Assembly: GCA_000723505.1 (NCBI GenBank)
Contig: HG934468.1
Coordinates: forward strand, 1,892,798 to 1,956,797
From: Mucinivorans hirudinis
GTDB taxonomy: Bacteria > Bacteroidota > Bacteroidia > Bacteroidales > Rikenellaceae
Reading direction: 5' to 3'
DNA: 64,000 nucleotides
The notes under the pieces are model-generated. The model did no database searches. It saw only the letters and a list, made by a program, of their open reading frames with translations, and was not told where the DNA came from. Each line of letters begins with the position of its first letter. Within the stretch, counting starts at the first letter, position 1. Both the position numbers and the translations under genes were made by a program. This document shows positions 37,838-47,709 of this stretch, one piece after another.

Positions 37838-40420
37838 ATGACTGCAAACCAAATTCGCCAAGCATTCCTTGACTTTTTCCGTTCCAAGGAACATATGATA
37901 GTACCCTCTGCACCAATGGTGGTGAAGAACGACCCTACGCTGATGTTCACCAACGCGGGTATGAACCAGTTCAAAGATATTTTCTTGGGTAACGAGCCTG
38001 CCAAATATCCGCGCGTGGCGGACACCCAGAAGTGCCTGCGGGTGAGCGGTAAACATAACGACTTGGAGGAGGTCGGGCACGACACCTACCACCACACTAT
38101 GTTCGAGATGTTGGGCAACTGGAGTTTTGGTGATTACTTCAAAAAGGAGGCTATCGATTGGGCGTGGGAGTTTTTGGTGGACGTTTGTGGATTGGATAGG
38201 GATAGAATCTATGCAACGGTCTTCGAGGGTTCGCCCGAGGAGAATGTGCCCTTTGACCAAGAGGCGTGGGAGGAGTGGGCTAAGTTTTTACCGGCATCAC
38301 ATATATTGAAGGGTAACAAGAAGGATAACTTCTGGGAGATGGGCGACACCGGTCCGTGCGGTCCCTGTTCGGAGATTCACTTCGACTTGCGGGACGAGGC
38401 GGAGCGCGCAAAGGTTGATGGTGCGTCATTGGTTAATCAGTCTGACCCACAGGTGATTGAAATCTGGAATTTGGTGTTTATGCAGTTCAACCGCAAGGCA
38501 ACGGGTCTGCTCGAACCGCTGCCCGCAAAGAGTGTTGATACGGGTATGGGTTTCGAGCGTTTGTGTATGGTGATTCAGGGGGTTAAGTCAAATTATGATA
38601 CCGATGTCTTCCAGCCGTTGCTAAAGAAAATCGCCGAACTCTCCTCTCACCCCCTTACCGGCTCAACTGCTCAACCTCAACTCGTCGCAATGCGCGTTAT
38701 CGCCGACCACCTACGCACAATCTGTTTTTCGATTGCCGATGGTCAGTTGCCCAGCAACGTTAAGGCGGGCTATGTGATTCGACGTATTTTGCGTCGTGCG
38801 GTGCGTTATGGTTACACATATCTTGGTCTTCGTGAGCCATTTATGGTACGCCTTGTTCCTACGTTGATTGAGCAGATGGGAGAGCAGTTTGCGGAATTGA
38901 GAGCAAATAGGGAGTTGATGGAAAAGGTTATTTACGAGGAGGAAAATTCGTTCTTGAAGACTCTGGAAACGGGTATTTCTCTGCTGGATAAGATTATGGT
39001 TTCGGCAAAAGTTATCAGCGGCAAAGATGCCTTTGTGTTGTATGATACTTTCGGATTTCCTATAGACCTCACCGAACTGATTGCTCGCGAAAACGGCGTA
39101 ACCGTCGATTTGGAGGAGTTTACGAAAGAGCTTGAAATTCAGAAAAATCGTTCGCGCAATGCGGCAGCTGTCGAAAATGACGATTGGGTGGAGTTGATGC
39201 CCATAACTCGTTCAGAATTTATTGGTTACGACTGCACAGAGTGTGAAGTGAAGATTGCGCGCTATCGCCGTACAAAGACCAAAACCAAGACCCAATATCA
39301 ATTAGTTTTCGACCAGACTCCATTCTATGGTAATAGTGGCGGTCAGGTGGGCGATGTGGGCTTTATAGAGTCTGTAAATGAGCGCATTGAGATTGTCGAT
39401 ACGCTCAAGGAGAACAACTTAACGGTACATATTACCGACTCGCTGCCCGAAAACCCTCAGGCTTCGTTTCGTGCAGTTGTAGACAGGGAAAAGCGTGCCG
39501 CTTCGGCTGCAAACCACACCGCTACCCACTTGCTACACAAGGCTATGCGTGATATTCTAGGCACGCACGTAGAGCAGAAAGGTTCGTTGGTGACACCGGA
39601 ATATTTAAGGTTTGACTTTTCTCATTTTCAGAAGGTTACCCCACAGGAGATTCGTGAGATAGAACGCGCCGTCAATAGGGCTATTCGTGCCAATGCGCTC
39701 TGCGACGAAAATCGTGCTTGCACAATGGAGCAGGCTCAAGAGATAGGTGCGATGATGCTCTTTGGCGAGAAGTATGGTGAGGCGGTTAGGGTTATCCGCT
39801 TCGGAGATAGTGTTGAGCTTTGCGGTGGCATCCATTGCACGGCAACGGGCGATATAGGTCTCTTCAAAATCACCTCCGAGGGGTCATCTTCGGCAGGCGT
39901 GCGCCGTATTGAGGCTATCACGGCGGCTGCGGCTGAGCAATCGGTTTATAATTATGAAGATGCCATTGCAGAGATAAATATGATTACGGGTTCGCCAAAG
40001 ACCGTTGAGGCTGTACGTCGGGCGGTAACGGAGCGAAGCGAATTGGAAAAAGAGTTAGAGGCATTGCGTCAATCTCGTGATAACGAAATAGTTAAAAAGT
40101 TACGTGAGGCAGGTGCAGAAATTATTGTCGAGCGTTTGGATTTACCGGTAGAGTCTGTAAAATACATTGCTTTCGAGTTGAAAAAGTCGGCAAAAGCTGT
40201 CGTTATCGGCAGCAATTATGGCGGCAAACCGACACTGTCGGTTGGTTTGTCGGACGATGCCGTCAAAGGGGGGTTGAGTGCGGGCAACATTGTTCGCGAG
40301 GCTGCTAAGTTGATGCAGGGCGGTGGCGGCGGTCAAGCTCACTTCGCTACGGCGGGCGGCAAAAATCCAGATGGTTTGTCGGCGGCAGTGGCGGCAGCGG
40401 AGAGCATTGTTCGCAACTAA
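37838..40420 (+). CDS. alaS: Alanyl-tRNA synthetase
   Basis: An 860-residue class II synthetase. The catalytic domain starts with [23 protein letters not shown] and contains [14 protein letters not shown] and [15 protein letters not shown]. The editing domain has the zinc motif HTATHLLH and the CGGIHC segment. The C-terminal oligomerisation/C-Ala region ends with [15 protein letters not shown], which fits DHHA1-type tails. Length is normal. It converges on ileS, with a shared terminator-like hairpin between them. Confidence 0.97.
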   Translation: MTANQIRQAFLDFFRSKEHMIVPSAPMVVKNDPTLMFTNAGMNQFKDIFLGNEPAKYPRVADTQKCLRVSGKHNDLEEVGHDTYHHTMFEMLGNWSFGDYFKKEAIDWAWEFLVDVCGLDRDRIYATVFEGSPEENVPFDQEAWEEWAKFLPASHILKGNKKDNFWEMGDTGPCGPCSEIHFDLRDEAERAKVDGASLVNQSDPQVIEIWNLVFMQFNRKATGLLEPLPAKSVDTGMGFERLCMVIQGVKSNYDTDVFQPLLKKIAELSSHPLTGSTAQPQLVAMRVIADHLRTICFSIADGQLPSNVKAGYVIRRILRRAVRYGYTYLGLREPFMVRLVPTLIEQMGEQFAELRANRELMEKVIYEEENSFLKTLETGISLLDKIMVSAKVISGKDAFVLYDTFGFPIDLTELIARENGVTVDLEEFTKELEIQKNRSRNAAAVENDDWVELMPITRSEFIGYDCTECEVKIARYRRTKTKTKTQYQLVFDQTPFYGNSGGQVGDVGFIESVNERIEIVDTLKENNLTVHITDSLPENPQASFRAVVDREKRAASAANHTATHLLHKAMRDILGTHVEQKGSLVTPEYLRFDFSHFQKVTPQEIREIERAVNRAIRANALCDENRACTMEQAQEIGAMMLFGEKYGEAVRVIRFGDSVELCGGIHCTATGDIGLFKITSEGSSSAGVRRIEAITAAAAEQSVYNYEDAIAEINMITGSPKTVEAVRRAVTERSELEKELEALRQSRDNEIVKKLREAGAEIIVERLDLPVESVKYIAFELKKSAKAVVIGSNYGGKPTLSVGLSDDAVKGGLSAGNIVREAAKLMQGGGGGQAHFATAGGKNPDGLSAAVAAAESIVRN

Positions 40421-40435
40421 CAGGGAAAAATATAA

Positions 40436-40490
40436 TTTAAGGGGTCTTCCAAAAACGCTGCCTTTGGCTGTTTTTAGAAGACCCCTTAAA
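40436..40490. terminator. Terminator between alaS and ileS built from the GGGG-CTTC repeat
   Basis: TTTAAGGGGTCTTC (40436-40449) pairs perfectly with 40477-40490, with AAAAA/TTTTT and GCC/GGC pairs further in. The arms closely resemble the ends of the 17979-18164 element (GGGGaCTTC and AAAAA), so this bidirectional terminator may be a member of that repeat family. Confidence 0.8.
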
Positions 40491-40549
40491 TGCAATAGTT
40501 CTTTAGGAAGTAAATTTTTCAACGAACTATTTCAGTTACGAATAGCACT

Positions 40550-43500
40550 TCAATATGCTTTTACAACCGAAATCGTAGTTCTTATATCGTCAATTTCGAG
40601 CTCAGTTGCTTGCTTGAGTTTGGAAATTTCTACGGAAAGAGCCAAGGTTTGCGAAGCGATATAGTCGCGGAAATTCTCAACGGCATTGTCCGTATCAGCA
40701 TTCGATTGGATAACTACGTTGATTTTGTCGGTAACCTCAAATCCGTTTTCCTTGCGGATATTCTGAATTCGATTGACAAACTCGCGCGCAATACCCTCCT
40801 CGCGCAGCTCTTCGGTTACGTTAATATCGAGAGCAATAGTAAGTTTCCCCTCCGTGGCAACCAGCCAACCTGGCATATCCTCTGACGTAATCTCAAATTT
40901 GTCGAGCTCCAGCACCAACTTATCATCACCGAAAATCATCTCGCACGAACCGTTGCGTTCCAAAGCACTTATCTTCTCCTGCGTGAAGCCGGTTAATTCT
41001 GCCGCGATATTTTTCATCCAACGTCCATACTGCGCACCAAGTGCCTTGAAGTTCGGCTTTATCTTCTTGGTAATTATGCCTGTGACATCCTCCAGATACT
41101 CAATCTCCTTGACGTTTACCTCGCTCATTATCAACTTCTCGACAGCCATCAATCTCTCCTTGATTGCGGGGTCAAGCACCGGAATGATCATCTTTTGCAG
41201 CGGCTGACGAACCTTTAGCGATACCTTGCGGCGCAATGCCAGCACCATTGAAGAGGCGCATTGAGCCAACTCCATCTGCTCCTCCAGCTTTTTGTTTACC
41301 AGAGATAAATCGGCAGTGGGGAACTCAGACAAATGCACCGATTGACTACTTTGGGTCAAATCTTGGAAAATTCTCTCAGTGATAAAAGGTGCTATGGGGG
41401 CAGCCAAGCGCACAACAGTCTCCAAACACGTGTATAGCGTTTGATAAGCAGCCAATTTATCATCATTCATTTGTCCACCCCAGAACCTTTTGCGATTTAG
41501 GCGAACGTACCAATTCGACAGATTTTCGCCCACAAACTCCGCAATTGCACGTGCCGCCGGCGTTGGGTCATAGTTGTTCAGGGCGCGAGTAACGTCATCG
41601 ATGAGGGTATTCAAGAGTGATATTATCCACTTATCTATCTCTGCCCTAACTTCGACTTTTCGTTGCTGCCCACTGAAGCCATCAACATTGGCATAGAGGG
41701 CAAAGAAACTGTATGTATTGTATAGTGTACCGAAGAATTTGCGGCGCACCTCGTCCACGCCCTCTGCGTCGAATTTAAGGTTGTCCCACGGCTGCGAGTT
41801 TGAAATCATATACCACCGCACCGCATCTGCCCCGTATTTAGCCATCGCCTCGAATGGGTCTACCGCATTGCCCAACCGCTTAGACATCTTGTTGCCATTC
41901 TTATCTAAAACCAGTCCGTTGGAAATAATGTTTTTGAAGGCAACCGAATCCATCAGCATTGTTGCCAAAGCGTGCAGAGTGAAGAACCAACCGCGCGTTT
42001 GGTCTACCCCCTCGGCAATGAAATCGGCAGGGAAGTTTGCAGCCTCACCACCATCCTCGAACGGGTAGTGATTCTGAGCATAGGGCATCGCACCACTATC
42101 GAACCATACATCTATGAGGTCACTCTCGCGGATGAGTCTCTCTCCACTCTTGCCCACCAAAACTATATTATCTACAAAGGGACGGTGTAGGTCGAATTTA
42201 TCGTAATTTGATTTTGAAAAATCGCCTGCTACAAAATCTTTTAATGGATTTTCCGTCATAAAACCCGCCTCGACAGACTTTTCGATTTCGGTTTTGAGTT
42301 GTTCAACCGATGAGATACAAATCAGCTCCGAATAGTCCTCATTAGCCCAAATCGGTAGTGGTGTGCCCCAATAGCGCGAGCGTGACAAGTTCCAATCCAC
42401 AAGATTTTCGAGCCACTTTCCAAAACGCCCCTCACCCGTGGAAGCGGGCTTCCAGTTGATACTCTTATTGAGCTCTATCATCCTATCCTTCACGGCATTA
42501 GTGCGAATAAACCACGAATCCAACGGATAGTACAACACGGGTTTATCCGTGCGCCAGCAGTGAGGGTAGTTGTGGGTATGCTTTTCGATTTTGAACACCT
42601 GCGAAGCAAGTTTCAACATCATACATATCTCAATATCAAGCGTTTCGTCCTTTTCACCCTTAGTTTCGTCATAGGCATTTTTAACGAATTTACCCGCCCA
42701 TTTTTCATACTCATCAACATTTACATACTCCCTGACGTACTGCTCGTCTAGATCCTCTATTTTGAAGAACTTACCATTTCTATCGACCATAGGTTGTGCC
42801 TTGCCCGCCTTGTCTATGAGCAAGATAGGTGCAATGCCATTCTGTTTGGCTACGCGGTCGTCATCCGCACCGAATGTCGGGGCTATATGGACAATACCCG
42901 TACCATCTTCGGTGGTAACAAAATCACCCGTAACGACACGGAAAGCATCACCTTGGGGTTTAATCCACGGAATCAACTGCTCATACTCCATCCCTGCCAG
43001 TTGCGCGCCTTTATATTTTTCCACCACCGCATATTCGACCTTTGCAAGCACCTTCTCCGCAAGGCATTCGGCAAGGATAACTTCACAATCCTGTCCCGTG
43101 TAAGGATTCTTGCAGGCAACTTTTATGTAGTCGATATTGCCCCCCACTGCCAAAGCCGTATTCGATGGAAGTGTCCAAGGAGTTGTAGTCCAAGCCAAAA
43201 AGTATTGGTTATCACTCCCCTTTATTTTGAACATCGCCACGCAAGTCGTGTCCTTCACATCACGATAACAACCCGGTTGATTCAACTCGTGGTTGGAAAG
43301 TCCTGTTCCCGCAGCGGGCGAGTAGGGTTGAATCGTGTAACCTTTATATAGTAACCCTTTTTTATAGAGCTCGCCGAGCATCCACCAAAGGGTTTCGATA
43401 TACTTATTATCATATGTAATGTAGGGGTCATTCATATCCACCCAGTAGCCCATCCGCTCTGTCATATCCTGCCAAAGGTCTGTGTACATCATCACATCCT

Positions 43501-43867
43501 TGCGACAGGCAGCATTGTAAGCCTCTATGGAAATGGTCTTTCCGATATCCTCCTTTGTGATGCCCAAACGTTTCTCCACACCCAGCTCCACCGGCAGACC
43601 GTGCGTATCCCAACCCGCTTTGCGGAATACCCTAAATCCTTGCTGAGTCTTGTAACGGCAGAACAAATCTTTGATAGCACGTGCCATAACGTGGTGAATG
43701 CCAGGTGTGCCGTTTGCCGAAGGTGGACCTTCGTAAAAGACAAACGCGGGATGTCCCTCACGCTCGGTGATACTTTTTTCGAAAGTGCCTTCGGCTTTCC
43801 ATTGTGCCAGTATTTCGTCGGCTACTGCGGGCAGATTCAAGCCCTTATATTCGTTGAACTTTTTCAT
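40550..43867 (-). CDS. ileS: Isoleucyl-tRNA synthetase
   Basis: A 1105-residue class I synthetase of the long bacterial/eukaryote-like type. The HIGH motif is GIHH in PPSANGTPGIHHVMAR near residue 55. The KMSKR motif is NKMSKRLGN. GWDTHGLPVELGVEK and TTPWTLPSNTALA belong to the catalytic and CP1 editing domains. The C-terminal zinc motif of E. coli IleRS is absent, as is usual in this type. The gene is monocistronic between asnA and the alaS terminator. Confidence 0.97.
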   Translation of the reverse strand: MKKFNEYKGLNLPAVADEILAQWKAEGTFEKSITEREGHPAFVFYEGPPSANGTPGIHHVMARAIKDLFCRYKTQQGFRVFRKAGWDTHGLPVELGVEKRLGITKEDIGKTISIEAYNAACRKDVMMYTDLWQDMTERMGYWVDMNDPYITYDNKYIETLWWMLGELYKKGLLYKGYTIQPYSPAAGTGLSNHELNQPGCYRDVKDTTCVAMFKIKGSDNQYFLAWTTTPWTLPSNTALAVGGNIDYIKVACKNPYTGQDCEVILAECLAEKVLAKVEYAVVEKYKGAQLAGMEYEQLIPWIKPQGDAFRVVTGDFVTTEDGTGIVHIAPTFGADDDRVAKQNGIAPILLIDKAGKAQPMVDRNGKFFKIEDLDEQYVREYVNVDEYEKWAGKFVKNAYDETKGEKDETLDIEICMMLKLASQVFKIEKHTHNYPHCWRTDKPVLYYPLDSWFIRTNAVKDRMIELNKSINWKPASTGEGRFGKWLENLVDWNLSRSRYWGTPLPIWANEDYSELICISSVEQLKTEIEKSVEAGFMTENPLKDFVAGDFSKSNYDKFDLHRPFVDNIVLVGKSGERLIRESDLIDVWFDSGAMPYAQNHYPFEDGGEAANFPADFIAEGVDQTRGWFFTLHALATMLMDSVAFKNIISNGLVLDKNGNKMSKRLGNAVDPFEAMAKYGADAVRWYMISNSQPWDNLKFDAEGVDEVRRKFFGTLYNTYSFFALYANVDGFSGQQRKVEVRAEIDKWIISLLNTLIDDVTRALNNYDPTPAARAIAEFVGENLSNWYVRLNRKRFWGGQMNDDKLAAYQTLYTCLETVVRLAAPIAPFITERIFQDLTQSSQSVHLSEFPTADLSLVNKKLEEQMELAQCASSMVLALRRKVSLKVRQPLQKMIIPVLDPAIKERLMAVEKLIMSEVNVKEIEYLEDVTGIITKKIKPNFKALGAQYGRWMKNIAAELTGFTQEKISALERNGSCEMIFGDDKLVLELDKFEITSEDMPGWLVATEGKLTIALDINVTEELREEGIAREFVNRIQNIRKENGFEVTDKINVVIQSNADTDNAVENFRDYIASQTLALSVEISKLKQATELEIDDIRTTISVVKAY

Positions 43868-44168
43868 AACTATGCTTTTTTATACAACCCGCAAAGATAA
43901 CAAATTAATTTATCAATATTGGCGCGAATCGCGGGTATAACAGCAGTGTAAACGTATAAAAAACGTGTGCCGGAGAAGCAGTGTTTCTTATTATTAGTAT
44001 TTCAGTTGCCCTCGCCCTGCGCTTGCCGTGGGGTTTAATCAGGCTGGATGTCAGATGATTGTCTCCGCAGAGAATCCGCGACAAAAGTGCGGTGATGATA
44101 TGAGGTATCGCGCCCAATATCAAAATTTTAAGTGAATTTTGACGAGCTTTTGTTTTTTAACCATCTTC
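43868..44168. other. 301-bp spacer between asnA and ileS without an assignable gene
   Basis: Near ileS the minus strand reads TATCTTTG at 43899-43892, a good -7 box for ileS. The remaining 250 bp are less AT-rich than most spacers here and include an open minus-strand frame of 72 codons (44123-43905) with a Met-Ile-Leu start but no recognisable domain. No terminator hairpin for asnA is obvious. Confidence 0.4.
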
Positions 44169-45173
44169 CTACTTCAAAAATATCCCGTGGTTACGACACT
44201 CTTGCCTCATCTGCTCCGACCAAATCGAACTCTGCACTTCGCCGATATGCGCCGTTTTCAAGAAAAACATACAGAGACGCGACTGCCCGATACCTCCGCC
44301 GATGCTCAGCGGTAACTCGCCATCAAGCAACGCTTTATGATATTTAAGCCCCTTTCTTTCATTAGCACCTGCCGCCTCCAACTGCCTCTCTAGCCCCTCT
44401 TTATCGACACGAATACCCATCGACGAAATCTCGAAAGCACTCTCCAGTACCTCGTTCCAGAGGACAATATCGCCGTTCAATTCCCAATCATCATAGTCGG
44501 GAGCACGCCCATCGTGTTTTTCTCCATTGGATAGTTTGCCACCAATGCCCAAAATAAACACCGCGCCGTACTCTCTAGCAATCTCATTTTCACGCTCTTT
44601 AGTTGTCATTGTGGGATATAGATCCAATAGCTCCTGAGCCGAGATGAACTTGATTTGGTCGGGTAGAGTAGGGGTGATATGTGGGTGTAGCTCCCATACT
44701 TTACCCTCCACCCGCTTGAGGACGGCGTAAATCTTGCGTACAATTTCCGTCAAAAACTCTGTTGTCCGTTGCCGTTGGGTTATTGTGCGTTCCCAGTCCC
44801 ACTGGTCTACATATAGCGAGTGGATATTGTCCAACTCCTCGTCCGCCCTGATCGCATTCATATCCGTATAGAGCCCGTAACCCGCAGAGATACGATATTC
44901 AGCGAGCTTCATTCGTTTCCATTTTGCAAGCGAGTGCACCACCTCGGCGCGAACATCGCCCAAATCCTTTATCGGAAAACCCACGGCACGTTCCGTCCCG
45001 TTCAAATCGTCGTTGATACCCGTGCCGCTGAGCACAAACATAGGTGCCGTGATGCGCCTAAGCCCCAACTCTGTCGATAGCTCCTGTTGAAAAAGATCCT
45101 TTATCTCTTTGATTGCCTGCTCTTGTGTCTCGGGCACAAGCAACGCCCGGTAGTTTTTGGGAATAAAAAGCAT
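44169..45173 (-). CDS. asnA: Aspartate-ammonia ligase (asparagine synthetase A)
   Basis: A 334-residue class II aaRS-like enzyme making asparagine from aspartate, ammonia and ATP. Typical segments are LRRITAPMFVLSGTGINDDLNGTERAV, then HSLAKWKRMKL, SLYVDQWDWE, and the C-terminal ELPLSIGGGIGQSRLCMFFL. It uses ammonia, having no glutaminase domain. It follows leuD by 52 bp on the same strand and may be co-transcribed. Confidence 0.97.
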   Translation of the reverse strand: MLFIPKNYRALLVPETQEQAIKEIKDLFQQELSTELGLRRITAPMFVLSGTGINDDLNGTERAVGFPIKDLGDVRAEVVHSLAKWKRMKLAEYRISAGYGLYTDMNAIRADEELDNIHSLYVDQWDWERTITQRQRTTEFLTEIVRKIYAVLKRVEGKVWELHPHITPTLPDQIKFISAQELLDLYPTMTTKERENEIAREYGAVFILGIGGKLSNGEKHDGRAPDYDDWELNGDIVLWNEVLESAFEISSMGIRVDKEGLERQLEAAGANERKGLKYHKALLDGELPLSIGGGIGQSRLCMFFLKTAHIGEVQSSIWSEQMRQECRNHGIFLK

Positions 45174-45225
45174 ATTAAAAAATCATAGTATACATCCAGA
45201 ATCAAGAAATGTGTGAATCTTCTGC

Positions 45226-45810
45226 TCACCCCCTTTCAAATTGCTCTATATCACGATGCAGACTCACCAAATAATCGACATCATCGTAGCCGTTGATAAG
45301 GCACTCTTTTTTGTAACCATCAATCTCGAACAAAACTCTGTTGCCCGTGGAATTATTTGTGAGAGTCTGGCTTGGTAAATCTATCAAAAATTCTGCTTCA
45401 GGGTTCTCTCGGATAGTGGTGAGAATCTCTTTCAAAAAAACTTCGCTCACTTGAATTGGTAAGAGCGAGTTGTTGAGCGCATTATTCTTAAAAATATCTG
45501 CAAAGAAACTCGAAATAACCACGCGGAAGCCATAGTCGTAAATAGCCCACGCTGCGTGCTCGCGCGAGGAGCCGCTACCGAAATTTTCGAGCGACACCAA
45601 AATCTCACCCCCGTACCTATTGTCGTTGAGCGGGAAATCTTCCACCAAGTTGCCCTGCTTGTCGTAACGCCAATCACGAAAAAGGTTGTCACCGAACCCC
45701 TTGCGTTCGGTTGCCTTCAAAAAGCGGGCGGGGATAATCTGGTCTGTATCTATATTAGCCACCGCAACGGGAACTGCTCGCGAGGTGATGGTTGTTATTT
45801 TTTCTCTCAT
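45226..45810 (-). CDS. leuD: 3-isopropylmalate dehydratase small subunit
   Basis: A 194-residue swivel-domain subunit of the leucine-pathway isomerase. It has NIDTDQIIPARFLKATERKGFGDNLFRDWRY near the N terminus, the substrate-loop motif NFGSGSSREHAAWAI, and FADIFKNNALNNSLLPIQV. It follows leuC by 28 bp and forms the LeuCD complex with it. No leuA or leuB is in the window. Confidence 0.97.
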   Translation of the reverse strand: MREKITTITSRAVPVAVANIDTDQIIPARFLKATERKGFGDNLFRDWRYDKQGNLVEDFPLNDNRYGGEILVSLENFGSGSSREHAAWAIYDYGFRVVISSFFADIFKNNALNNSLLPIQVSEVFLKEILTTIRENPEAEFLIDLPSQTLTNNSTGNRVLFEIDGYKKECLINGYDDVDYLVSLHRDIEQFERG

Positions 45811-45838
45811 TTTTTTTTTTGATTGTGGGATGAGTGGA

Positions 45839-47212
45839 TTATTTGGGATAGGTGATGCAACCGGTTGTGGCGGCAGCGGCAGCCGTCAGTGGCGATGCCA
45901 AAAGTGTACGTGCCCCCGGTCCTTGGCGACCCTCGAAGTTGCGGTTGCTGGTGGATACTGCATATTTCCCCGCCGGTATCTTGTCTGCATTCATTGCCAA
46001 GCAAGCCGAGCAGCCGGGTTGGCGCAACTCGAAACCAGCCTCACCCAAAACCTTATCGAGCCCCTCTTCATAAATCAACTTCTCGACCTCGTGCGAGCCG
46101 GGCACTAACCACGCTGTAACATTCGCAGCCCTCTTTTTGCCCCTCACCGCCTCTGTAAATAGGCGAAAATCTTCTATGCGCCCATTAGTGCAACTACCCA
46201 AGAATACGTAATCAATAGGGAATCCGAGTAGCCTTTGTCCCTGGTGAAAACCCATATACTCCAAAGCCTTTATATCGCTCTCTGAGCGACAGGGGGGAAT
46301 CACACCATCCACAGCCATACCCATTCCGGGGTTAGTTCCGTAGGTTATCATCGGTGGTATATCTTCAGCCTCAAAGCGATATTGTTTGTCGAAGATTGCG
46401 TCCACATCGCTGTAAAGCATCGCCCAACGTGCCAAAGCATCGTCCCACGCTTCGCCCACAGGTGCATTTTCGCGCCCCTCCAAATAGCTATATGTGATAT
46501 GGTCAGGCGCAACTATGCCCCCGCGCGCGCCGCACTCGATACTCATATTGCAGAGCGTCATCCGTCCCTCCATCGATAGATTGCGAATTGCCGAGCCCGC
46601 AAACTCTATGAAATATCCCGTTCCGCCGGCAGCCGAGATTTTCGATATTATGTATAGTGCAACGTCCTTTGCCGTTACCCCCTCGCGCAGTTCACCGCTC
46701 ACGGTGATGCGCATCTTTTTGGGTTTGGGCTGTATGATACATTGCGAGGCGAGCACCATCTCCACCTCCGAGGTGCCGATGCCGAACGCTACCGCCCCGA
46801 AAGCACCGTGAGTCGAGGTGTGGCTATCGCCGCAAACGATGGTCATACCGGGTTGAGTGAATCCAAGTTCGGGACCTACGATGTGGACAATGCCGTTCTT
46901 GGGGTGACCCAGCGGATAGTAGTTTTCGATGTTGAATTCGCGGCAGTTGGTGTCGAACTGGTCTAGTTGTTTGCGGCTTTGGGGCTCTTCAACGGGGAGG
47001 TGTTGATTGAGCGTTGGGGTGTTATGGTCTGCCACCCCTGTGGTTTGGGCGGGGCGGAAGATGGATAGTCCGCGGCGGCGCAAACCGTCAAAGGCAACGG
47101 GTGAGGTAACTTCGTGGATATAGTGGCGGTCGATGTATAGAACCGAGCGCCCGCCGTCGAGATTACGCACCGTGTGCGCATCCCAAATCTTGTCAAAAAG
47201 TGTTAATCCCAT
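45839..47212 (-). CDS. leuC: 3-isopropylmalate dehydratase large subunit
   Basis: A 457-residue aconitase-family subunit holding the [4Fe-4S] cluster. Typical stretches are [31 protein letters not shown], then the cluster cysteines in [14 protein letters not shown] and [13 protein letters not shown]. It isomerises 2- to 3-isopropylmalate in leucine synthesis. It is first of a leftward leuC-leuD(-asnA) unit, with a -7 box 29 nt upstream. Confidence 0.97.
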   Translation of the reverse strand: MGLTLFDKIWDAHTVRNLDGGRSVLYIDRHYIHEVTSPVAFDGLRRRGLSIFRPAQTTGVADHNTPTLNQHLPVEEPQSRKQLDQFDTNCREFNIENYYPLGHPKNGIVHIVGPELGFTQPGMTIVCGDSHTSTHGAFGAVAFGIGTSEVEMVLASQCIIQPKPKKMRITVSGELREGVTAKDVALYIISKISAAGGTGYFIEFAGSAIRNLSMEGRMTLCNMSIECGARGGIVAPDHITYSYLEGRENAPVGEAWDDALARWAMLYSDVDAIFDKQYRFEAEDIPPMITYGTNPGMGMAVDGVIPPCRSESDIKALEYMGFHQGQRLLGFPIDYVFLGSCTNGRIEDFRLFTEAVRGKKRAANVTAWLVPGSHEVEKLIYEEGLDKVLGEAGFELRQPGCSACLAMNADKIPAGKYAVSTSNRNFEGRQGPGARTLLASPLTAAAAATTGCITYPK

Positions 47213-47240
47213 TTAATAAAGAAAAAGTTTTGTTAAACTG

Positions 47241-47248
47241 CAAAGTTA
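47241..47248 (-). promoter_or_regulatory. Probable -7 box of leuC
   Basis: The minus strand reads TAACTTTG, an exact TAnnTTTG match, 29 nt before the leuC ATG. The -33 region is not clear, and I saw no leader peptide rich in leucine codons. Confidence 0.5.
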
Positions 47249-47580
47249 ATGATTTTCCGCAGAAAAAACCATACGTCAAGTGATTAAAAATTAGTGAGAT
47301 TATCTTTTATAACTAAAAATAGAGTGATTGAACCCAAATCGAAGTTTATAGGTTTCGATTAATAACAAACAATAAGTGTAATTATGCAAAAAAATCGTTG
47401 TATGTGGGCGGACTCTTGTGTCCAAGAGTAGCAACACTGTTTATTGAACTTCTAATTTCTCTCACCACACCTTTATTTCGGGGTCTGTGCGCGGCGTATT
47501 ATCACGGAGTTGTCTCTGTACGGACACACTTGTCACCTGCCAAAATCAACCCCACCACCAATACCCGCCCAAAAGAAAAT
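47249..47580. other. 332-bp spacer between divergent leuC and esterase genes
   Basis: AT-rich DNA with a small perfect hairpin, ACTCTTG at 47412-47418 with its complement at 47423-47429, lacking a T tail. TATCACGGAGTT near 47500 also occurs near 57735. I see no convincing coding region; a 77-codon plus-strand frame at 47398 has no domain and implausible composition. Confidence 0.4.
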
Positions 47581-47611
47581 TTTGAACAACCAACGCAAAA
47601 CATTATCTTTG
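47581..47611 (+). promoter_or_regulatory. Promoter of the sialate O-acetylesterase gene
   Basis: TTTG at 47581-47584, a 19-nt spacer and TATCTTTG at 47604-47611 form a full Bacteroidetes promoter. The transcript would start about 90 nt before the ATG at 47710. Confidence 0.8.
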
Positions 47612-47666
47612 TACTCTTCTTAATTTGGTAGAAAAAATTATCGGTGGATTCCTGTTAACAACCCAA

Positions 47667-47696
47667 GATGATGATTTACTAATTTTTAGCTCCCCT
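47667..47696. repeat. Solo repeat end inside the esterase leader
   Basis: GATGATGATTTACTAATTTT followed by TAGCTCCCCTA. The stretch GATGAnTTACTAATTTT recurs in reverse at 55264-55300. The final TAG-CTCCCC resembles the ends of the GGGG-CTTC family. It lies between the promoter and the start codon. Confidence 0.5.
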
Positions 47697-47709
47697 AAAG
47701 ACAGATAAG

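Noticed and set aside
43920-44010. Possible 4.5S SRP RNA suggested by a GGAGAAGCAG stretch
   Set aside because: The conserved GGAAG...AGCAG core and its pairing partner are not both present, and no long stem forms.
43905-44123. Open frame of 72 codons on the minus strand between asnA and ileS
   Set aside because: No recognisable family, signal peptide or ribosome-binding evidence. Kept only as part of the unexplained spacer.
47398-47631. Open frame of 77 codons on the plus strand between leuC and the esterase gene
   Set aside because: Composition is implausible and no domain is recognisable. It runs across the esterase promoter and a short hairpin, so it is treated as spacer.
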